Notes under the pieces: model-generated
Told to the model about the DNA's origin: nothing
Databases searched by the model: none
Seen by the model: the letters and a program-made list of their open reading frames with translations, nothing else
Made by a program: the position numbers and the translations under genes
Part shown: piece by piece, positions 1 through 11,007 of the stretch
Position numbering within the stretch: position 1 is the stretch's first letter
How the letters are laid out: the number at the start of each line of letters is the position of its first letter
Source of the DNA: Gammaproteobacteria bacterium
GTDB lineage: Bacteria; Pseudomonadota; Gammaproteobacteria; Pseudomonadales; Porticoccaceae
Length of the DNA stretch: 64,000 bases
Reading direction: 5' to 3'
Assembly (NCBI GenBank): GCA_018069465.1
Contig: JAGPUW010000018.1
Coordinates: 62,001 to 126,000 of the forward strand

Positions 1-1
1 C

Positions 2-382
2 GTTTATGCCTATATGGGCTACGCAGGGGTTGCACTTTCCGTTAGCTCCTCAATGTTTGCCGCTATCGCCATCGGCCTCGGCGTCGACTTTTCTATACAT
101 ACCGTCGAGCGACTGCAAGTGCTTATAACGCGAGCTGATGTGGTGACAGATCAAACACTGATGGCGCTATTCCCCTCCACCGGGCGCGCGCTGCTGTTCA
201 ATTTCCTGACCCTGGCCTCCGGCTTTGGCATCCTTATTTTTAGTAAAGTGGTCATCCTGCAGGAGTTTGGCATTTGTGTTTCTCTGGCGATCACCATGAG
301 CTTTCTCGCCAGTATAATTTTATTACCGGCGATGGCAAAAACATTCCAACCGCAGTTTTTAGGTTATCCTGACAATAAATAA
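2..382 (+). CDS. MMPL/RND-family exporter, C-terminal end (partial)
   Basis: This is the last 126 or so residues of a gene that begins before the window; the frame is open from base 2. The visible part has the MMPL/SSD signature GLGVDFSIHTVERL, followed by two hydrophobic segments (FNFLTLASGFGILIFS and a run ending in SIILLPAMAK), the usual final membrane helices of an RND-superfamily protein. The family uses proton motive force to move lipids or hydrophobic compounds across the inner membrane. It is followed 21 bp later by a LolA-like protein and then by a DUF1302-like barrel, a grouping often seen with MMPL proteins, so the three probably act together on a hydrophobic molecule. The substrate cannot be told from this fragment. 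Confidence 0.85.
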   Translation, partial: VYAYMGYAGVALSVSSSMFAAIAIGLGVDFSIHTVERLQVLITRADVVTDQTLMALFPSTGRALLFNFLTLASGFGILIFSKVVILQEFGICVSLAITMSFLASIILLPAMAKTFQPQFLGYPDNK

Positions 383-403
383 AAATGATTTTATCTTTTA
401 AAG

Positions 404-1273
404 ATGCTCCGCCATTTATTGAAGTCAACGCTTGAAAAAAGGAAGACTTTTTTGAAACCACTACTCTTACTTATCAGTCTGTTAATTCTTTACCCCAGCG
501 CCGGTTTTGCTGAAGACTCAGCCAATGGTGGGGACAGCGCCCTGCCAGACGGCGAGGAAGTGGCTGCACACATTAATAGCCGCGATGAAGGTCAGGCCGT
601 CAGTCGCAAGCTCAGTATTGAAATGCGCGACAGGCGCGGCAAAACCCGCCAGCGAGAAACCATGAGCTATCGCAAATATTACGCGGAGGAAAAACGCACC
701 GTTATTTTTTATCTTGCCCCAAAAAATATTAAAGATACTGCTTTTTTAACGTACGACTATATCGCCCCCGAGCGGGAAGATAATCAATGGCTCTACTTGC
801 CCGCTCTACGTAAAGTCAAGCGTATATCGGCATCGGACCGGGGGGATTATTTCCTCGGCACCGACATGACCTATGAAGATATAAAGCTTGAAACCAGAGT
901 CTCAACAGCTGACTTTAGTTTTCAGACCCTCGGCAGCTGTGATGCTGACGGCAAGCCCGGCCTGCAAATTGACGGCACGCCGAGAACAGCAGACATTGCC
1001 CGCGAACTGGGTTATAGCAAAACCCTTTCCTGTGTCGATAGTGAAATCTGGATGGTTCGCAAAAGCCAGTTTTGGGATATAAAAGGCAAGTTACTAAAAA
1101 CCATTACTATCAGCAATATTGAGCAGATTCAGGGTATTTGGACCCAGCAAAAGATTGACGTTGAAAATCATAAAACCGGGCACTCGACGAGCCTGGTTTT
1201 TAGCGCTGTCGATTACCAAAGTGCCGTGCCAGACGACCTTTTCACCACTAACGCCATTAAACGCGGGCTCTAA
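404..1273 (+). CDS. Outer membrane lipoprotein-sorting (LolA-like) protein
   Basis: A 289-residue exported protein of the LolA-like fold used by partners of MMPL exporters. Residues 1-36 form a signal peptide: basic start, a leucine-rich core near LLLLISLLILYPS, and probable cleavage after SAGFA. The mature part has the family signature DNQWLYLPALRKVKRI and then SDRGDYFLGTDMTYEDI. The role is expected to be periplasmic binding of a lipid or lipoprotein. It starts 21 bp after the exporter and ends 8 bp before the next gene, so the three look like one operon. The start is not certain because no good ribosome site precedes the ATG. The cargo is unknown. Confidence 0.8.
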   Translation: MLRHLLKSTLEKRKTFLKPLLLLISLLILYPSAGFAEDSANGGDSALPDGEEVAAHINSRDEGQAVSRKLSIEMRDRRGKTRQRETMSYRKYYAEEKRTVIFYLAPKNIKDTAFLTYDYIAPEREDNQWLYLPALRKVKRISASDRGDYFLGTDMTYEDIKLETRVSTADFSFQTLGSCDADGKPGLQIDGTPRTADIARELGYSKTLSCVDSEIWMVRKSQFWDIKGKLLKTITISNIEQIQGIWTQQKIDVENHKTGHSTSLVFSAVDYQSAVPDDLFTTNAIKRGL

Positions 1274-1281
1274 GTTTACCC

Positions 1282-2667
1282 GTGTCAGCACTCACTGGTC
1301 TCGGCCTTGTGCCAGCAGCTGCACAGTCATTGATACGAAAAAGCGGCAGTTATTTGGCGGCGATTATTAGCGCTGCGTTGACTCTACTGAGCCCTTCACT
1401 ACACGCAGTCGAGTTACAAAGCTCTGTTATTAGCAGTGTTCTGTGGAGTGCCGATAGTGGCAGTTTAAAACGGCAAAATTTTCAGTTCAGCCTCGAGCCA
1501 GAGTTCATCCTGCGCTTTGATCAGCAAATAAAACTCACCGCCCTGAGCCGACTGCGCAGTATTAGCCTCAATGCCCTGGCGCCGGAAAAAGTCACCGACG
1601 CTGCCTACAGCCCCTACAGTAAACCTCTTTTTATTGGCAACAGTAGTGAATTTGAGCTGCGCGAATTCTACCTCGAAGTGCCCAGCGATAATTATTATTT
1701 TACCCTCGGCAAACAACAGGTGGTGTGGGGTAAGGCGGACGGTTTAAAGGTGCTCGACATCGTCAACCCCCAGTCTTATCGCGAATTTATTCTGGAAGAT
1801 TTTGACGACTCGCGCATTCCACAATGGATGGTCAATATCGAGACCAGTCTCGGTGCATGGGACGCACAGTTTTTGTGGATACCCGATCAAAGTTATCACG
1901 TACTGGGGGACGAGGGCTCTCTATACACGCCCACCTCCCCCCTGTTGCTGCCAAAATCACAGGGCGGCGCTAGCGTTGAGGTAGAACCCTTTAAGCGCCC
2001 ACGGCGCACAGTAATGGATTCTGATGTCGGCTTGCGCCTATCGCGCTTCTGGCGGGGTTGGGATCTCAGCCTCAACTATCTCTACCAGTACGACAACTTC
2101 GCGCTGCTTTATCAGCGCAGGTCTATCACCGCCAATGGCCTGCACGTCGATATCGAGCCACAATACCGCCGCACTCATGTCTTGGGTGGCAGTTTTAGCA
2201 ATGCCTTTGATAACTGGGTAATACGCGGCGAACTGGCCTATTTCTCCGACCGCTACTTTCTCGCGAGGGGCTTGCGCGATAGCGACGGCATTGCCCAGGG
2301 CCAGGAAGTGTCCTATGTCATGGGCCTCGACTGGGCCGGACTGGAAAACACCCTGATTAGCGGCCAACTGTTTCAAAGTGTCGCCCTCAATCGCGAGTCC
2401 GCCACCGCGCGCGACAAAACCGACACCACAATGTCACTGCTGGTCAACCACACCCTGCTCAACGAAACGATGGAGCTAAGGCTAATCTGGCTCGCCAACA
2501 CCAATATCGGCGATGGCCTACTGCGCTTGCGCCTCACTTATGAGTGGCGGGACAACCTTAAAACCTGGATCGCCAACGATATCTTCTACGGCAGTGAGGA
2601 AGGCATCTTCGGCCAGTTCGATGCCAACGACCGACTGACTTTTGGTGTTGAAATGGGCTTTGAATAA
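1282..2667 (+). CDS. DUF1302-like outer membrane beta-barrel protein
   Basis: A 461-residue predicted outer membrane barrel that starts with GTG, 8 bp after the LolA-like gene. A hydrophobic stretch near residues 22-42, ending in LSPSLHA, is a likely signal peptide. The rest alternates polar and hydrophobic residues as in porins. The segment WGKADGLKVLDIVNPQSYRE matches the conserved region of DUF1302 proteins, which are usually encoded with MMPL exporters and DUF1329 proteins. It is shorter than most DUF1302 proteins (about 550-600 residues, from memory). It ends in EMGFE rather than the common terminal aromatic residue. Passage or export of hydrophobic compounds is inferred from context only. 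No clear terminator follows before the convergent gene. Confidence 0.65.
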   Translation: MSALTGLGLVPAAAQSLIRKSGSYLAAIISAALTLLSPSLHAVELQSSVISSVLWSADSGSLKRQNFQFSLEPEFILRFDQQIKLTALSRLRSISLNALAPEKVTDAAYSPYSKPLFIGNSSEFELREFYLEVPSDNYYFTLGKQQVVWGKADGLKVLDIVNPQSYREFILEDFDDSRIPQWMVNIETSLGAWDAQFLWIPDQSYHVLGDEGSLYTPTSPLLLPKSQGGASVEVEPFKRPRRTVMDSDVGLRLSRFWRGWDLSLNYLYQYDNFALLYQRRSITANGLHVDIEPQYRRTHVLGGSFSNAFDNWVIRGELAYFSDRYFLARGLRDSDGIAQGQEVSYVMGLDWAGLENTLISGQLFQSVALNRESATARDKTDTTMSLLVNHTLLNETMELRLIWLANTNIGDGLLRLRLTYEWRDNLKTWIANDIFYGSEEGIFGQFDANDRLTFGVEMGFE

Positions 2668-2705
2668 AGCCCAACCGTTCAAGATTAGCCAGTCGGGATC
2701 TACAA

Positions 2706-3437
2706 CTAACCGCGCCCTAAATAGGGCTGGCTTACCGGCACAATCACCGACTCAAACAAATTAACGTGGTCGGGCAGCGTGGCCACGGTGACCACCACTT
2801 CAGCCAGATCTTCAACCGCCATAACGCCTTCTTTCTCTGGCACCTGAGGGGTTTTTTCCCAAATATCAGTCATCACATTGCCGGGATTGATACAGCACAC
2901 CGCAATATTATAGGCGCGCAATTCCAGGGCCAGGGCTTTGGTCAAACCGGTCACGGCAAATTTTGAGGTGGTGTAGGGGGAGCTTTTCACGCGGGGCATT
3001 TGCCCGGAGATACTGCCAATATTAATGATTCGGCCCTTCTTCTTAGGCTTCATCAGCCGTGCGGCACCACGACAGCAGAGGAACATACCGTTGACATTGA
3101 CGTCCTGCACCTGGCGCCAGGCATCGTAGCTGAGCTCGTCGATACGACCTGAGATGGCCATGCCCGCATTGTTGACGAGGATGTCCAGCCCCTGACTGTG
3201 TTCTGCAACGAGGGCAAACAAAGCATCGACAGAGGCCTCGTCGGTGATGTCGCAGACACAAACCTGGGCGCGTCCACCAGCGGCGCTGATTTCTGCGGCG
3301 ACGGCCTGCATTTTTTCTTCATCGCGAGAAGCCAGTATAAGCTTGCAGCCCTGCTTTGCCAAAGCAATGGCGATGCCCTTGCCGATACCTTTACTGGCGC
3401 CAGTGACGACGGCGAGTTTATTGTCTAATGATTCCAT
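2706..3437 (-). CDS. Short-chain dehydrogenase/reductase (SDR)
   Basis: A 243-residue classical SDR with the N-terminal Rossmann motif TGASKGIGKG, the NNAG motif and the catalytic pair in SPYTTSKFAVTG (Tyr and Lys of YxxxK). NAD(P)-dependent oxidation or reduction of a hydroxyl or keto group is expected; the substrate is not identifiable. I start it at the ATG at 3437 because GTGAG lies 7 bases upstream; a GTG 12 bases further up would add four residues. It sits downstream of acs on the same strand, but a strong hairpin between them suggests separate transcription. It converges with the DUF1302-like gene. Confidence 0.85.
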   Translation of the reverse strand: MESLDNKLAVVTGASKGIGKGIAIALAKQGCKLILASRDEEKMQAVAAEISAAGGRAQVCVCDITDEASVDALFALVAEHSQGLDILVNNAGMAISGRIDELSYDAWRQVQDVNVNGMFLCCRGAARLMKPKKKGRIINIGSISGQMPRVKSSPYTTSKFAVTGLTKALALELRAYNIAVCCINPGNVMTDIWEKTPQVPEKEGVMAVEDLAEVVVTVATLPDHVNLFESVIVPVSQPYLGRG

Positions 3438-3488
3438 TTTTTGTCTCACTTTTTAATGTATTCATCGCCGATTTAAAAACTCGGCATA

Positions 3489-3518
3489 TTTAAAAGGCGC
3501 CCTCAGGCGCCTTTTAAA
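3489..3518 (-). terminator. Rho-independent terminator after acs
   Basis: A perfect 13-bp stem (TTTAAAAGGCGCC paired with GGCGCCTTTTAAA) around the loop CTCA. Because the stem ends in A/T runs on both sides it can act in either direction. It lies 15 bases past the acs stop and ahead of the SDR gene. Confidence 0.85.
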
Positions 3519-3532
3519 TAGCGCAACAAAAT

Positions 3533-5470
<1,938 letters not shown>

Positions 5471-5615
5471 AATAACCCCTGTGTCAGTCAAAAATGGCGA
5501 ATAGTTAAAGGCCGTCATTTTGTCACAATGGGCTTCTGGGGGCTAGCTGGGATAGCTTTGAGGTTTGCTTAGATGCTTACTTAGATAGGGCAGTGAAGCT
5601 TTAAATGTAATGGCG

Positions 5616-5641
5616 AACCGGCCCTGTGCTCAGGGCCGGTT
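5616..5641 (-). terminator. Hairpin downstream of panD
   Basis: An 11-bp perfect stem (AACCGGCCCTG and its complement) with loop TGCT, about 46 bases past the panD stop. Neither side has a strong T-tract, so intrinsic termination would be weak; it may protect the 3' end instead. Confidence 0.5.
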
Positions 5642-5687
5642 CCAGGGTCTAATACCAGCATATTGCCAGGGTCCAGGGTATTCGGTA

Positions 5688-6071
5688 TCAGGACACCGCT
5701 TGTACAGCAATAGTATTGGTGGTGCGCTCGACGCTGTTGTCTTTGTTCAAATAGACCAGCTTGGGCTTGTGCTCAGCCATTTCGGCTTCGTTAAACTGGC
5801 CGTAGGTGGCAATAATGATGCGATCGCCAACCTGCACTCGTCGAGCGGCAGCGCCGTTCATGGAGATAGTGCCGCTACCCGCCTCTGCCTGAATAATGTA
5901 GGTGGTGAAGCGCTCGCCGTTGTCGACGTTGTAAATATCGATTTGCTCAAATTCGCGCATGCCCGCTAATTTGAGCAGGTCGGCGTCAATGGCGCAGGAG
6001 CCGTCATACCACAGCTCCGCTTGAGTAACAGAGCCCATATGTAACTTGGCTTTCAACATGTTGCTCAACAT
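5688..6071 (-). CDS. panD: Aspartate 1-decarboxylase precursor
   Basis: A 127-residue pyruvoyl-dependent enzyme that makes beta-alanine from L-aspartate for pantothenate synthesis. The self-cleavage site is visible as YDGSCAID, cut between Gly24 and Ser25 so that the serine becomes the pyruvoyl group. [20 protein letters not shown] is the typical beta-chain core. The N-terminus [11 protein letters not shown] fits the family consensus. It begins 10 bp after panC and is almost certainly cotranscribed with it, so the two supply the two substrates of pantothenate assembly together. Confidence 0.96.
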   Translation of the reverse strand: MLSNMLKAKLHMGSVTQAELWYDGSCAIDADLLKLAGMREFEQIDIYNVDNGERFTTYIIQAEAGSGTISMNGAAARRVQVGDRIIIATYGQFNEAEMAEHKPKLVYLNKDNSVERTTNTIAVQAVS

Positions 6072-6081
6072 AAATAAACCT

Positions 6082-6981
6082 CTACTTCTTCTCTTCTGTC
6101 TGTTCTAGCGGCAGCGAATCGTCATCAGACTCGCCAAGTGCCAGGCTGATATTGTCGATAAGTCGCGCGCCCTTGGTAAACATCGCACCCAATATGGTCA
6201 ACTGAGTATCATCGTGCGCCGCTGTCTCCAGCGTTTTTGAGTTGCGAATACTAACATAATCGGTACGAAAGCCACTTTTTTCAAGTGCTTTGGCAGCCTC
6301 TATTTCAAGCTTAGAGAAATCACGCTCGCCAGACTCAATTTGATCCCGACACCAGCACAGGGTTTCATAGAGCACTTTAACCGTGGGGCGCTCATCCTCA
6401 CCCAGGTAGCCATTACGCGAACTCAGGGCCAGACCGTCGACATCGCGGGCGATGGCCGCACCGACAATATCGACCGGTATACACAGGTCTTCGACCATGC
6501 GACGGATCACCGCCAACTGCTGGTAATCCTTAATGCCAAAAATTGCCGTATCGGGCTGCACGATGTGCAGCAGTTTTGAGACCACCGTAGTGACCCCTTC
6601 AAAGTGCCCGGGGCGACTGGCACCACAAAGAATATCGGTCATGGTCGGCACCACCACTCGGGTTTGATCGGCCATGCCATTGGGATAAATTTCATTTTCA
6701 TCGGGATGAAAAAGAAAGTCACAGCCCTCGGCTTCCAGCTTGGCGGCATCGTCCTGAAAGGTGCGCGGGTATTTTTCCCAGTCTTCGTTGAGACCGAATT
6801 GCAGGGGATTGACAAAAATACTCACCACCACCACATCGCACTGGGCCTTAGCCAGGCGCACCAGCTGCAGATGACCCTCGTGTAAATTGCCCATGGTCGG
6901 CACAAAACCGATGCTTTCGCCCCGCTGGCGACGCGCTCTGATTTCAGCCCGTAAACCCGACACCGTGTGGTAAATATTCAT
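6082..6981 (-). CDS. panC: Pantothenate synthetase
   Basis: Pantoate-beta-alanine ligase of 299 residues, ATP-dependent, cytoplasmic. The nucleotidyl-transferase motif is [12 protein letters not shown] and the second signature is ALSSRNGYL. The enzyme has a 10-20-residue acidic C-terminal tail ([14 protein letters not shown]) beyond the usual end. panB, which often precedes panC, is not here: the upstream neighbour is dnaB. Ketopantoate hydroxymethyltransferase must therefore be encoded elsewhere. panC and panD are separated by 10 bp. Confidence 0.96.
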   Translation of the reverse strand: MNIYHTVSGLRAEIRARRQRGESIGFVPTMGNLHEGHLQLVRLAKAQCDVVVVSIFVNPLQFGLNEDWEKYPRTFQDDAAKLEAEGCDFLFHPDENEIYPNGMADQTRVVVPTMTDILCGASRPGHFEGVTTVVSKLLHIVQPDTAIFGIKDYQQLAVIRRMVEDLCIPVDIVGAAIARDVDGLALSSRNGYLGEDERPTVKVLYETLCWCRDQIESGERDFSKLEIEAAKALEKSGFRTDYVSIRNSKTLETAAHDDTQLTILGAMFTKGARLIDNISLALGESDDDSLPLEQTEEKK

Positions 6982-7041
6982 GACGTTCTCCCTGTTTGCA
7001 TTGGCTTACGCGCCGTGGTTCTACTCACCGGAAAATTCGTG

Positions 7042-8409
7042 CTACTCATCGGCGAAATAGTCCCGCGCCAGATTTTCAAAGCGGGTGTACTTGCCGACAA
7101 AGGCCAGCTTTGAGGTGCCAATGGGGCCATTGCGCTGCTTGCCTATAATGATTTCGGCAACGCCCTTGTCCTGGCTGTCCTCGTTGTAAACCTCATCGCG
7201 ATAGATAAAAATAATCACGTCGGCATCCTGCTCGATGGCACCGGAGTCACGCAGGTCTGAATTGATCGGGCGCTTGTTGGGGCGCTGCTCTAGATTACGA
7301 CTCAACTGCGACAGCGCCAATACCGGGCAATCAAATTCGCGGGCAATGATTTTCAGCTCGCGTGAAATTTGCGAGATCTCCTGCACCCGACCATCGACCT
7401 TGGTACTGGCACTCATCAACTGTAAATAATCGATCATAACCAGTGCCGGGCTACCGTGCTCTCGGCTCAGCTGACGAATGCGGTTGCGCAACTCCATCGG
7501 GCTAATGCCCGGCGTGTCGTCGATAAACAGCGGCCGGCCCTTGAGCCGTGCGGCGGCACCGGCAAGACGCGTAAAGTCATCGGGATCGAGATTACCGTTG
7601 CGCATTTTTGTTTGGTCAATCTTACCCATGGACGACAGGAGGCGAATAACCAGCTGATTGGCCGGCATTTCAAGGCTAAACACCAGCACCGGCTTTTCCT
7701 GATTGAGCATAGCGTGCTCAACCAGGTTCATCGCAAAGGAGGTTTTACCCATTGAGGGACGACCGGCGATGATCACCAAATCGGCGAGCTGCCAACCCGA
7801 GGTACTGGCATCGAGTTCAGTGAAGCCCGTACTCAGCCCGGTAATATCGGCGTCACTGGTAAATAATAGCTCTATGCGGTCGACAGCCTGGCGCAGCAAG
7901 TCGGTAACATTTTGAAAGCCACCCTCTTTGGGCCGCCCTTCCACCACTTCCAGTAAGCGACGCTCTGCCTCGGCGAGCAACTTGGCGCTGTCCCAACCCA
8001 GGGGGTTATAGCCTTGTTGAGCAATTTCACTGGCCGCCAGAATGAGCTTTCGCACAATGGAGCGCTCGAGAACAATCTGCGCATAGGCGCGAATATTTTC
8101 GGAACTGGGTGTATTGCGAGCAATACTGACCAAATAACTATCACCCCCCACCTCGTCAAGAAGGTGCAGAGATTTTAGTGCTTCGGAGAGGGTAATCGGG
8201 TCGAGGGGCTGATCCTGGTCAGCCAGCTCTTTCATGCTGGCAAAGATCAGGCGGTGATCCTGACCGTAGAAATCTTCCTCTGTTATCAGTGAGGCGACGC
8301 TATCGAAGGCATCGTTGGCCAACATCAGTGCGCCGAGTACCGCCTGCTCCGCTTCTATGGAGTGGGGTAATTCGGGTATTGGCTTATTGGCGGTAGCGAG
8401 TTCAGACAT
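7042..8409 (-). CDS. dnaB: Replicative DNA helicase
   Basis: Hexameric 5'-3' helicase of the replication fork, 455 residues from the chosen start. The N-terminal domain opens with LPHSIEAEQAVLGALML. The RecA-like domain has Walker A in GRPSMGKTSFAMN and Walker B in LVMIDYLQLM, then the arginine-containing motif near GAIEQDADVI. No intein interrupts the P-loop. I start at 8409 (MSELATANKP); a longer reading from 8475 adds 22 residues unlike DnaB. The gene follows rplI, a common gammaproteobacterial order, across a 313-bp gap that probably holds its own promoter. Confidence 0.95.
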   Translation of the reverse strand: MSELATANKPIPELPHSIEAEQAVLGALMLANDAFDSVASLITEEDFYGQDHRLIFASMKELADQDQPLDPITLSEALKSLHLLDEVGGDSYLVSIARNTPSSENIRAYAQIVLERSIVRKLILAASEIAQQGYNPLGWDSAKLLAEAERRLLEVVEGRPKEGGFQNVTDLLRQAVDRIELLFTSDADITGLSTGFTELDASTSGWQLADLVIIAGRPSMGKTSFAMNLVEHAMLNQEKPVLVFSLEMPANQLVIRLLSSMGKIDQTKMRNGNLDPDDFTRLAGAAARLKGRPLFIDDTPGISPMELRNRIRQLSREHGSPALVMIDYLQLMSASTKVDGRVQEISQISRELKIIAREFDCPVLALSQLSRNLEQRPNKRPINSDLRDSGAIEQDADVIIFIYRDEVYNEDSQDKGVAEIIIGKQRNGPIGTSKLAFVGKYTRFENLARDYFADE

Positions 8410-8673
8410 TTTTGAGCTGCTTAAAACGAGTGCCACGGGCAGATCTGAGACGGGGCCAAAAGACGCCAAAGCCACTGCCTATCAAACACAAGCAGAGGCC
8501 TGGGGAAGCAGTCATTCTTAAGCTAGTCGTTAAGGCAATAGTCAGGACAGCAGCCAAATAATCAGCCACGCCAGGGGTGGCTTGATGTTGCACGGTAATA
8601 TTCATAGCAGAAAAAATTGCGCACCTGACTATTTAGCACTTGGCTATCAATTGTGCCAACAAAAGGCCGCTAA

Positions 8674-8709
8674 CTACAAGCCACCCAGCAAAACCTGGGC
8701 GACTTGTAG
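8674..8709 (-). terminator. Hairpin after rplI, in the rplI-dnaB gap
   Basis: CTACAAG pairs with CTTGTAG and, inside it, CCCAG with CTGGG, with a 3-base mismatch on each side and the loop CAAAAC. It starts 13 bases after the rplI stop. No T-run follows, so it may be a weak terminator or a 3'-end stabiliser. Apart from this hairpin the gap 8410-8722 holds nothing I can name; a dnaB promoter is likely there but no convincing -35/-10 pair stands out. Confidence 0.45.
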
Positions 8710-8722
8710 AAATAACGTAGGC

Positions 8723-9175
8723 TTACTCTTCTTCAGCAACAACGACCTGAATCGACGTCGACAAATCGCTGTGTAGCTGGATGCTGACCTCAAACTCGCC
8801 GAGTTCACGCAACGCGCCTTCGGGTAATTTAACTTCGCTTTTAGCCAGCTCAACACCTGCAGCGCTTACAGCATCGGCGATATCGCGGGTGCCGATAGAG
8901 CCAAACAACTTGCCTTCTTCACCGGCGACAGCAGTGATTGTGACACTAGCCAAGCCAGCGAGAGCCTTAGCACGAATTTCAGCCTTGCCGAGCTTATCAG
9001 CTGCAGCGGCTTCTAATTCAGAGCGGCGCTGTTCAAAATCAGCCAGATTCGCTGCAGTAGCAAAAACGGCTTTGCCGTGGGGGATAAGAAAGTTACGGCC
9101 AAAACCTGCCTTTACAGCGACCTTGTCACCGATAGCACCTAACTTACCCACTTTTTCCAACAATATTATGTCCAT
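8723..9175 (-). CDS. rplI: 50S ribosomal protein L9
   Basis: A 150-residue L9 with the typical N-terminus [13 protein letters not shown] and the rRNA-binding loop [14 protein letters not shown] long helix joins the two domains ([19 protein letters not shown]), and the C-terminal domain is complete. AGAGG lies 7 bases before the ATG at 9175; a GTG one codon earlier is the other option. It is the last gene of the rpsF-rpsR-membrane protein-rplI series. Confidence 0.97.
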   Translation of the reverse strand: MDIILLEKVGKLGAIGDKVAVKAGFGRNFLIPHGKAVFATAANLADFEQRRSELEAAAADKLGKAEIRAKALAGLASVTITAVAGEEGKLFGSIGTRDIADAVSAAGVELAKSEVKLPEGALRELGEFEVSIQLHSDLSTSIQVVVAEEE

Positions 9176-9200
9176 CACTCAACCTCTCAAATCATATTGT

Positions 9201-10058
9201 TCATGACGACCGGCGTGCTGCCAGCCGCGAACGAAAATCCATAACGCTGTCGAGAAATCCCAACCCGATCAGCACCGAACTCAAAGGACCCAGCAAAAAT
9301 ACCAGGCCCATATAAAATACGACTAACCACCGTGTACTGAGCTGCGCAAAGGCGATAGTGTGGTGTACCAGAGCTACACCGCCCAATAACAAGGGCAAGC
9401 CCAGCAAGTTACCCCAGGTCACATACTCCTGTCCCAGCAAGTAACAGCCCATCAAGGCCCCAAACAACAGCGACGCGCTAAGCCGGTCGAACCGCAGGGC
9501 GTGAAACTCAACGCCAAAACCACCGGGGTTATACAACAGTGACTGCCACCAACGCGCCAGTAAAAGTGCCGCTACCGCAGTCAGGGCAATAACCCAGGCT
9601 ATCAAACCAGCGACAAACAAATCACTGGGCTCAAAGACCAGCGCACTATTTTGCTGCTGCAGCTGGCGAAGCATTTCAGTTAAAGCCTCGCGCATGGCGC
9701 CAACTTCAGTCGCCAGCAATAACTTCATTGCTAGCCCACTCACCACGCTCACACCCAGCATCACTTTCAGTGCACTTGTCCAGGCTTGAGTCTGCGTTAA
9801 AGCACTCGCACCGACCAACACGACCAGTACCGAAAATATTGAGGCCCAAACCATGGCGCCGTTCATATTTTCCGTATTCAGCAATATCAACAAGGGCACA
9901 ACAGCCCAAAGTAATACCAGGCAACCCTCAGTGAGACCCCGGCGCAACACCACCAAACCCACGGCTGCCGGGCTCACCAGAGGTAAAAAATTACCCAGTA
10001 GTGCAACCAGTGCAGCCTTGAGGCGACCAGCCATAATGAACTCAGCCAGTGAACGCAT
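9201..10058 (-). CDS. Conserved multi-pass membrane protein between rpsR and rplI
   Basis: A 285-residue integral inner membrane protein with roughly eight hydrophobic segments (for example AVGLVVLRRG region, CLVLLWAVVPLLILL, VLVVLVGASAL, LIAWVIALTAVAALLLA, LVVFYMGLVFLLGPLSS). It occupies the position between rpsR and rplI where Pseudomonas and relatives encode a protein starting with a very similar MRxLAEFIM sequence (recalled, not searched). The fold resembles YybS/DUF2232 proteins. Its function is unknown, and it is probably cotranscribed with the ribosomal genes. Confidence 0.8.
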   Translation of the reverse strand: MRSLAEFIMAGRLKAALVALLGNFLPLVSPAAVGLVVLRRGLTEGCLVLLWAVVPLLILLNTENMNGAMVWASIFSVLVVLVGASALTQTQAWTSALKVMLGVSVVSGLAMKLLLATEVGAMREALTEMLRQLQQQNSALVFEPSDLFVAGLIAWVIALTAVAALLLARWWQSLLYNPGGFGVEFHALRFDRLSASLLFGALMGCYLLGQEYVTWGNLLGLPLLLGGVALVHHTIAFAQLSTRWLVVFYMGLVFLLGPLSSVLIGLGFLDSVMDFRSRLAARRSS

Positions 10059-10086
10059 CGGTAACGGCGGTATCTATTTAGCTAGT

Positions 10087-10314
10087 TTATTTGTGGCCGT
10101 CAGTGTAGGGCAGCAGGGCAAGAAAGCGTGCTCTCTTGATAGCTGTCGCCAACTGGCGCTGATACTTAGCTTTAGTACCGGTAATTCTGCTGGGCACAAT
10201 CTTGCCAGTTTCAGACACATTGGCTTTCAGGGTTTCGAGATCTTTGTAGTCAATCTCGGTGACACCCTCGGCAGTAAAACGGCAAAATTTGCGACGACGA
10301 TTAAAACGTGCCAT
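10087..10314 (-). CDS. rpsR: 30S ribosomal protein S18
   Basis: A 75-residue S18 of standard length, starting [13 protein letters not shown] and carrying [17 protein letters not shown] and the basic [21 protein letters not shown] segment. S18 pairs with S6 on the small-subunit platform. Its ribosome site (GAGGAA) overlaps the end of rpsF, which ends 3 bases before the start, so translation is likely coupled. Confidence 0.98.
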   Translation of the reverse strand: MARFNRRRKFCRFTAEGVTEIDYKDLETLKANVSETGKIVPSRITGTKAKYQRQLATAIKRARFLALLPYTDGHK

Positions 10315-10317
10315 GGC

Positions 10318-10776
10318 TTATTCCTCCGCTGCGGCAGTTGGGGTTTCAGGGGCAGCTTCGGCAGGTGCTTCGGCTTCAGCTTTTTTCTTGGCTTCTTCGC
10401 GAGCGGTGCGCTCGGCTTCACGGCGGGCGCGACCTTCTTTTTCAGCCTTCTCAGAAAGCTCAGCTTTCATGATGTCGGTTTCTTCGGTGATGGCACTATC
10501 ACAGCTAATCACCAGGTTACGCAGAATCGCATCGTTGTAACGAAAGGTAGCCGTCAGCTCGTCGAGCTCTTCCTGGCCGCACTCAACGTTCATCAGAACA
10601 TAGTGGGCTTTGTGGATTTTCTGGATCGGGTAAGCGAGATGGCGACGCCCCCAATCTTCCAGGCGGTGGATAGCTCCACCGTTGGCGGTGACGATAGCAG
10701 TGTAGCGTTCCACCATGCTGGGAACCTGCTCGCTTTGATCGGGATGTACAATAAATATAATTTCGTAATGGCGCAT
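10318..10776 (-). CDS. rpsF: 30S ribosomal protein S6, with extended C-terminal tail
   Basis: A 152-residue S6. The ferredoxin-like core covers about residues 1-100 ([36 protein letters not shown]). After it comes a highly charged tail of about 50 residues rich in Ala, Glu, Lys and Arg (for example [16 protein letters not shown]), ending in AAAEE. E. coli S6 also has an acidic tail that RimK extends with glutamates, so the terminal EE could be a similar target (inference). A perfect AAGGAGG lies 4 bases before the start. First gene of the ribosomal operon. Confidence 0.97.
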   Translation of the reverse strand: MRHYEIIFIVHPDQSEQVPSMVERYTAIVTANGGAIHRLEDWGRRHLAYPIQKIHKAHYVLMNVECGQEELDELTATFRYNDAILRNLVISCDSAITEETDIMKAELSEKAEKEGRARREAERTAREEAKKKAEAEAPAEAAPETPTAAAEE

Positions 10777-10962
10777 TGTGCCTCCTTACGGGTTAGAGCC
10801 ACCCGCTATAAGCAGTGTGGCAAGGAGAATCCCAGCAACAAGCCGGGATCGGGGGCGCGAATCTTAGGGCATGCCAGTCCAAATAGCAAACATCTGCGCT
10901 CTGTCTCACTAATAAAAACTTCGATTAATAACTGTTCTTAATCGCAGTTCTGTACAGGCATA

Positions 10963-10989
10963 GAAAAGGGCCGCACCAGGCAGCCCTTT
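10963..10989 (-). terminator. Terminator after the ACAD at 11008
   Basis: AAAAGGGC pairs with GCCCTTTT around an 11-base loop. It lies 19 bases beyond the stop of the minus-strand ACAD gene and ahead of the rpsF promoter region. The T-run is stronger in the plus direction, so it may be bidirectional. Confidence 0.65.
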
Positions 10990-11007
10990 TTTATAACGCG
11001 GCTGCCC

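Noticed and set aside
9853-10941. Long plus-strand reading frame over rpsR and rpsF
   Set aside because: It is antisense to well-conserved ribosomal protein genes, and its protein is low-complexity without any family motif.
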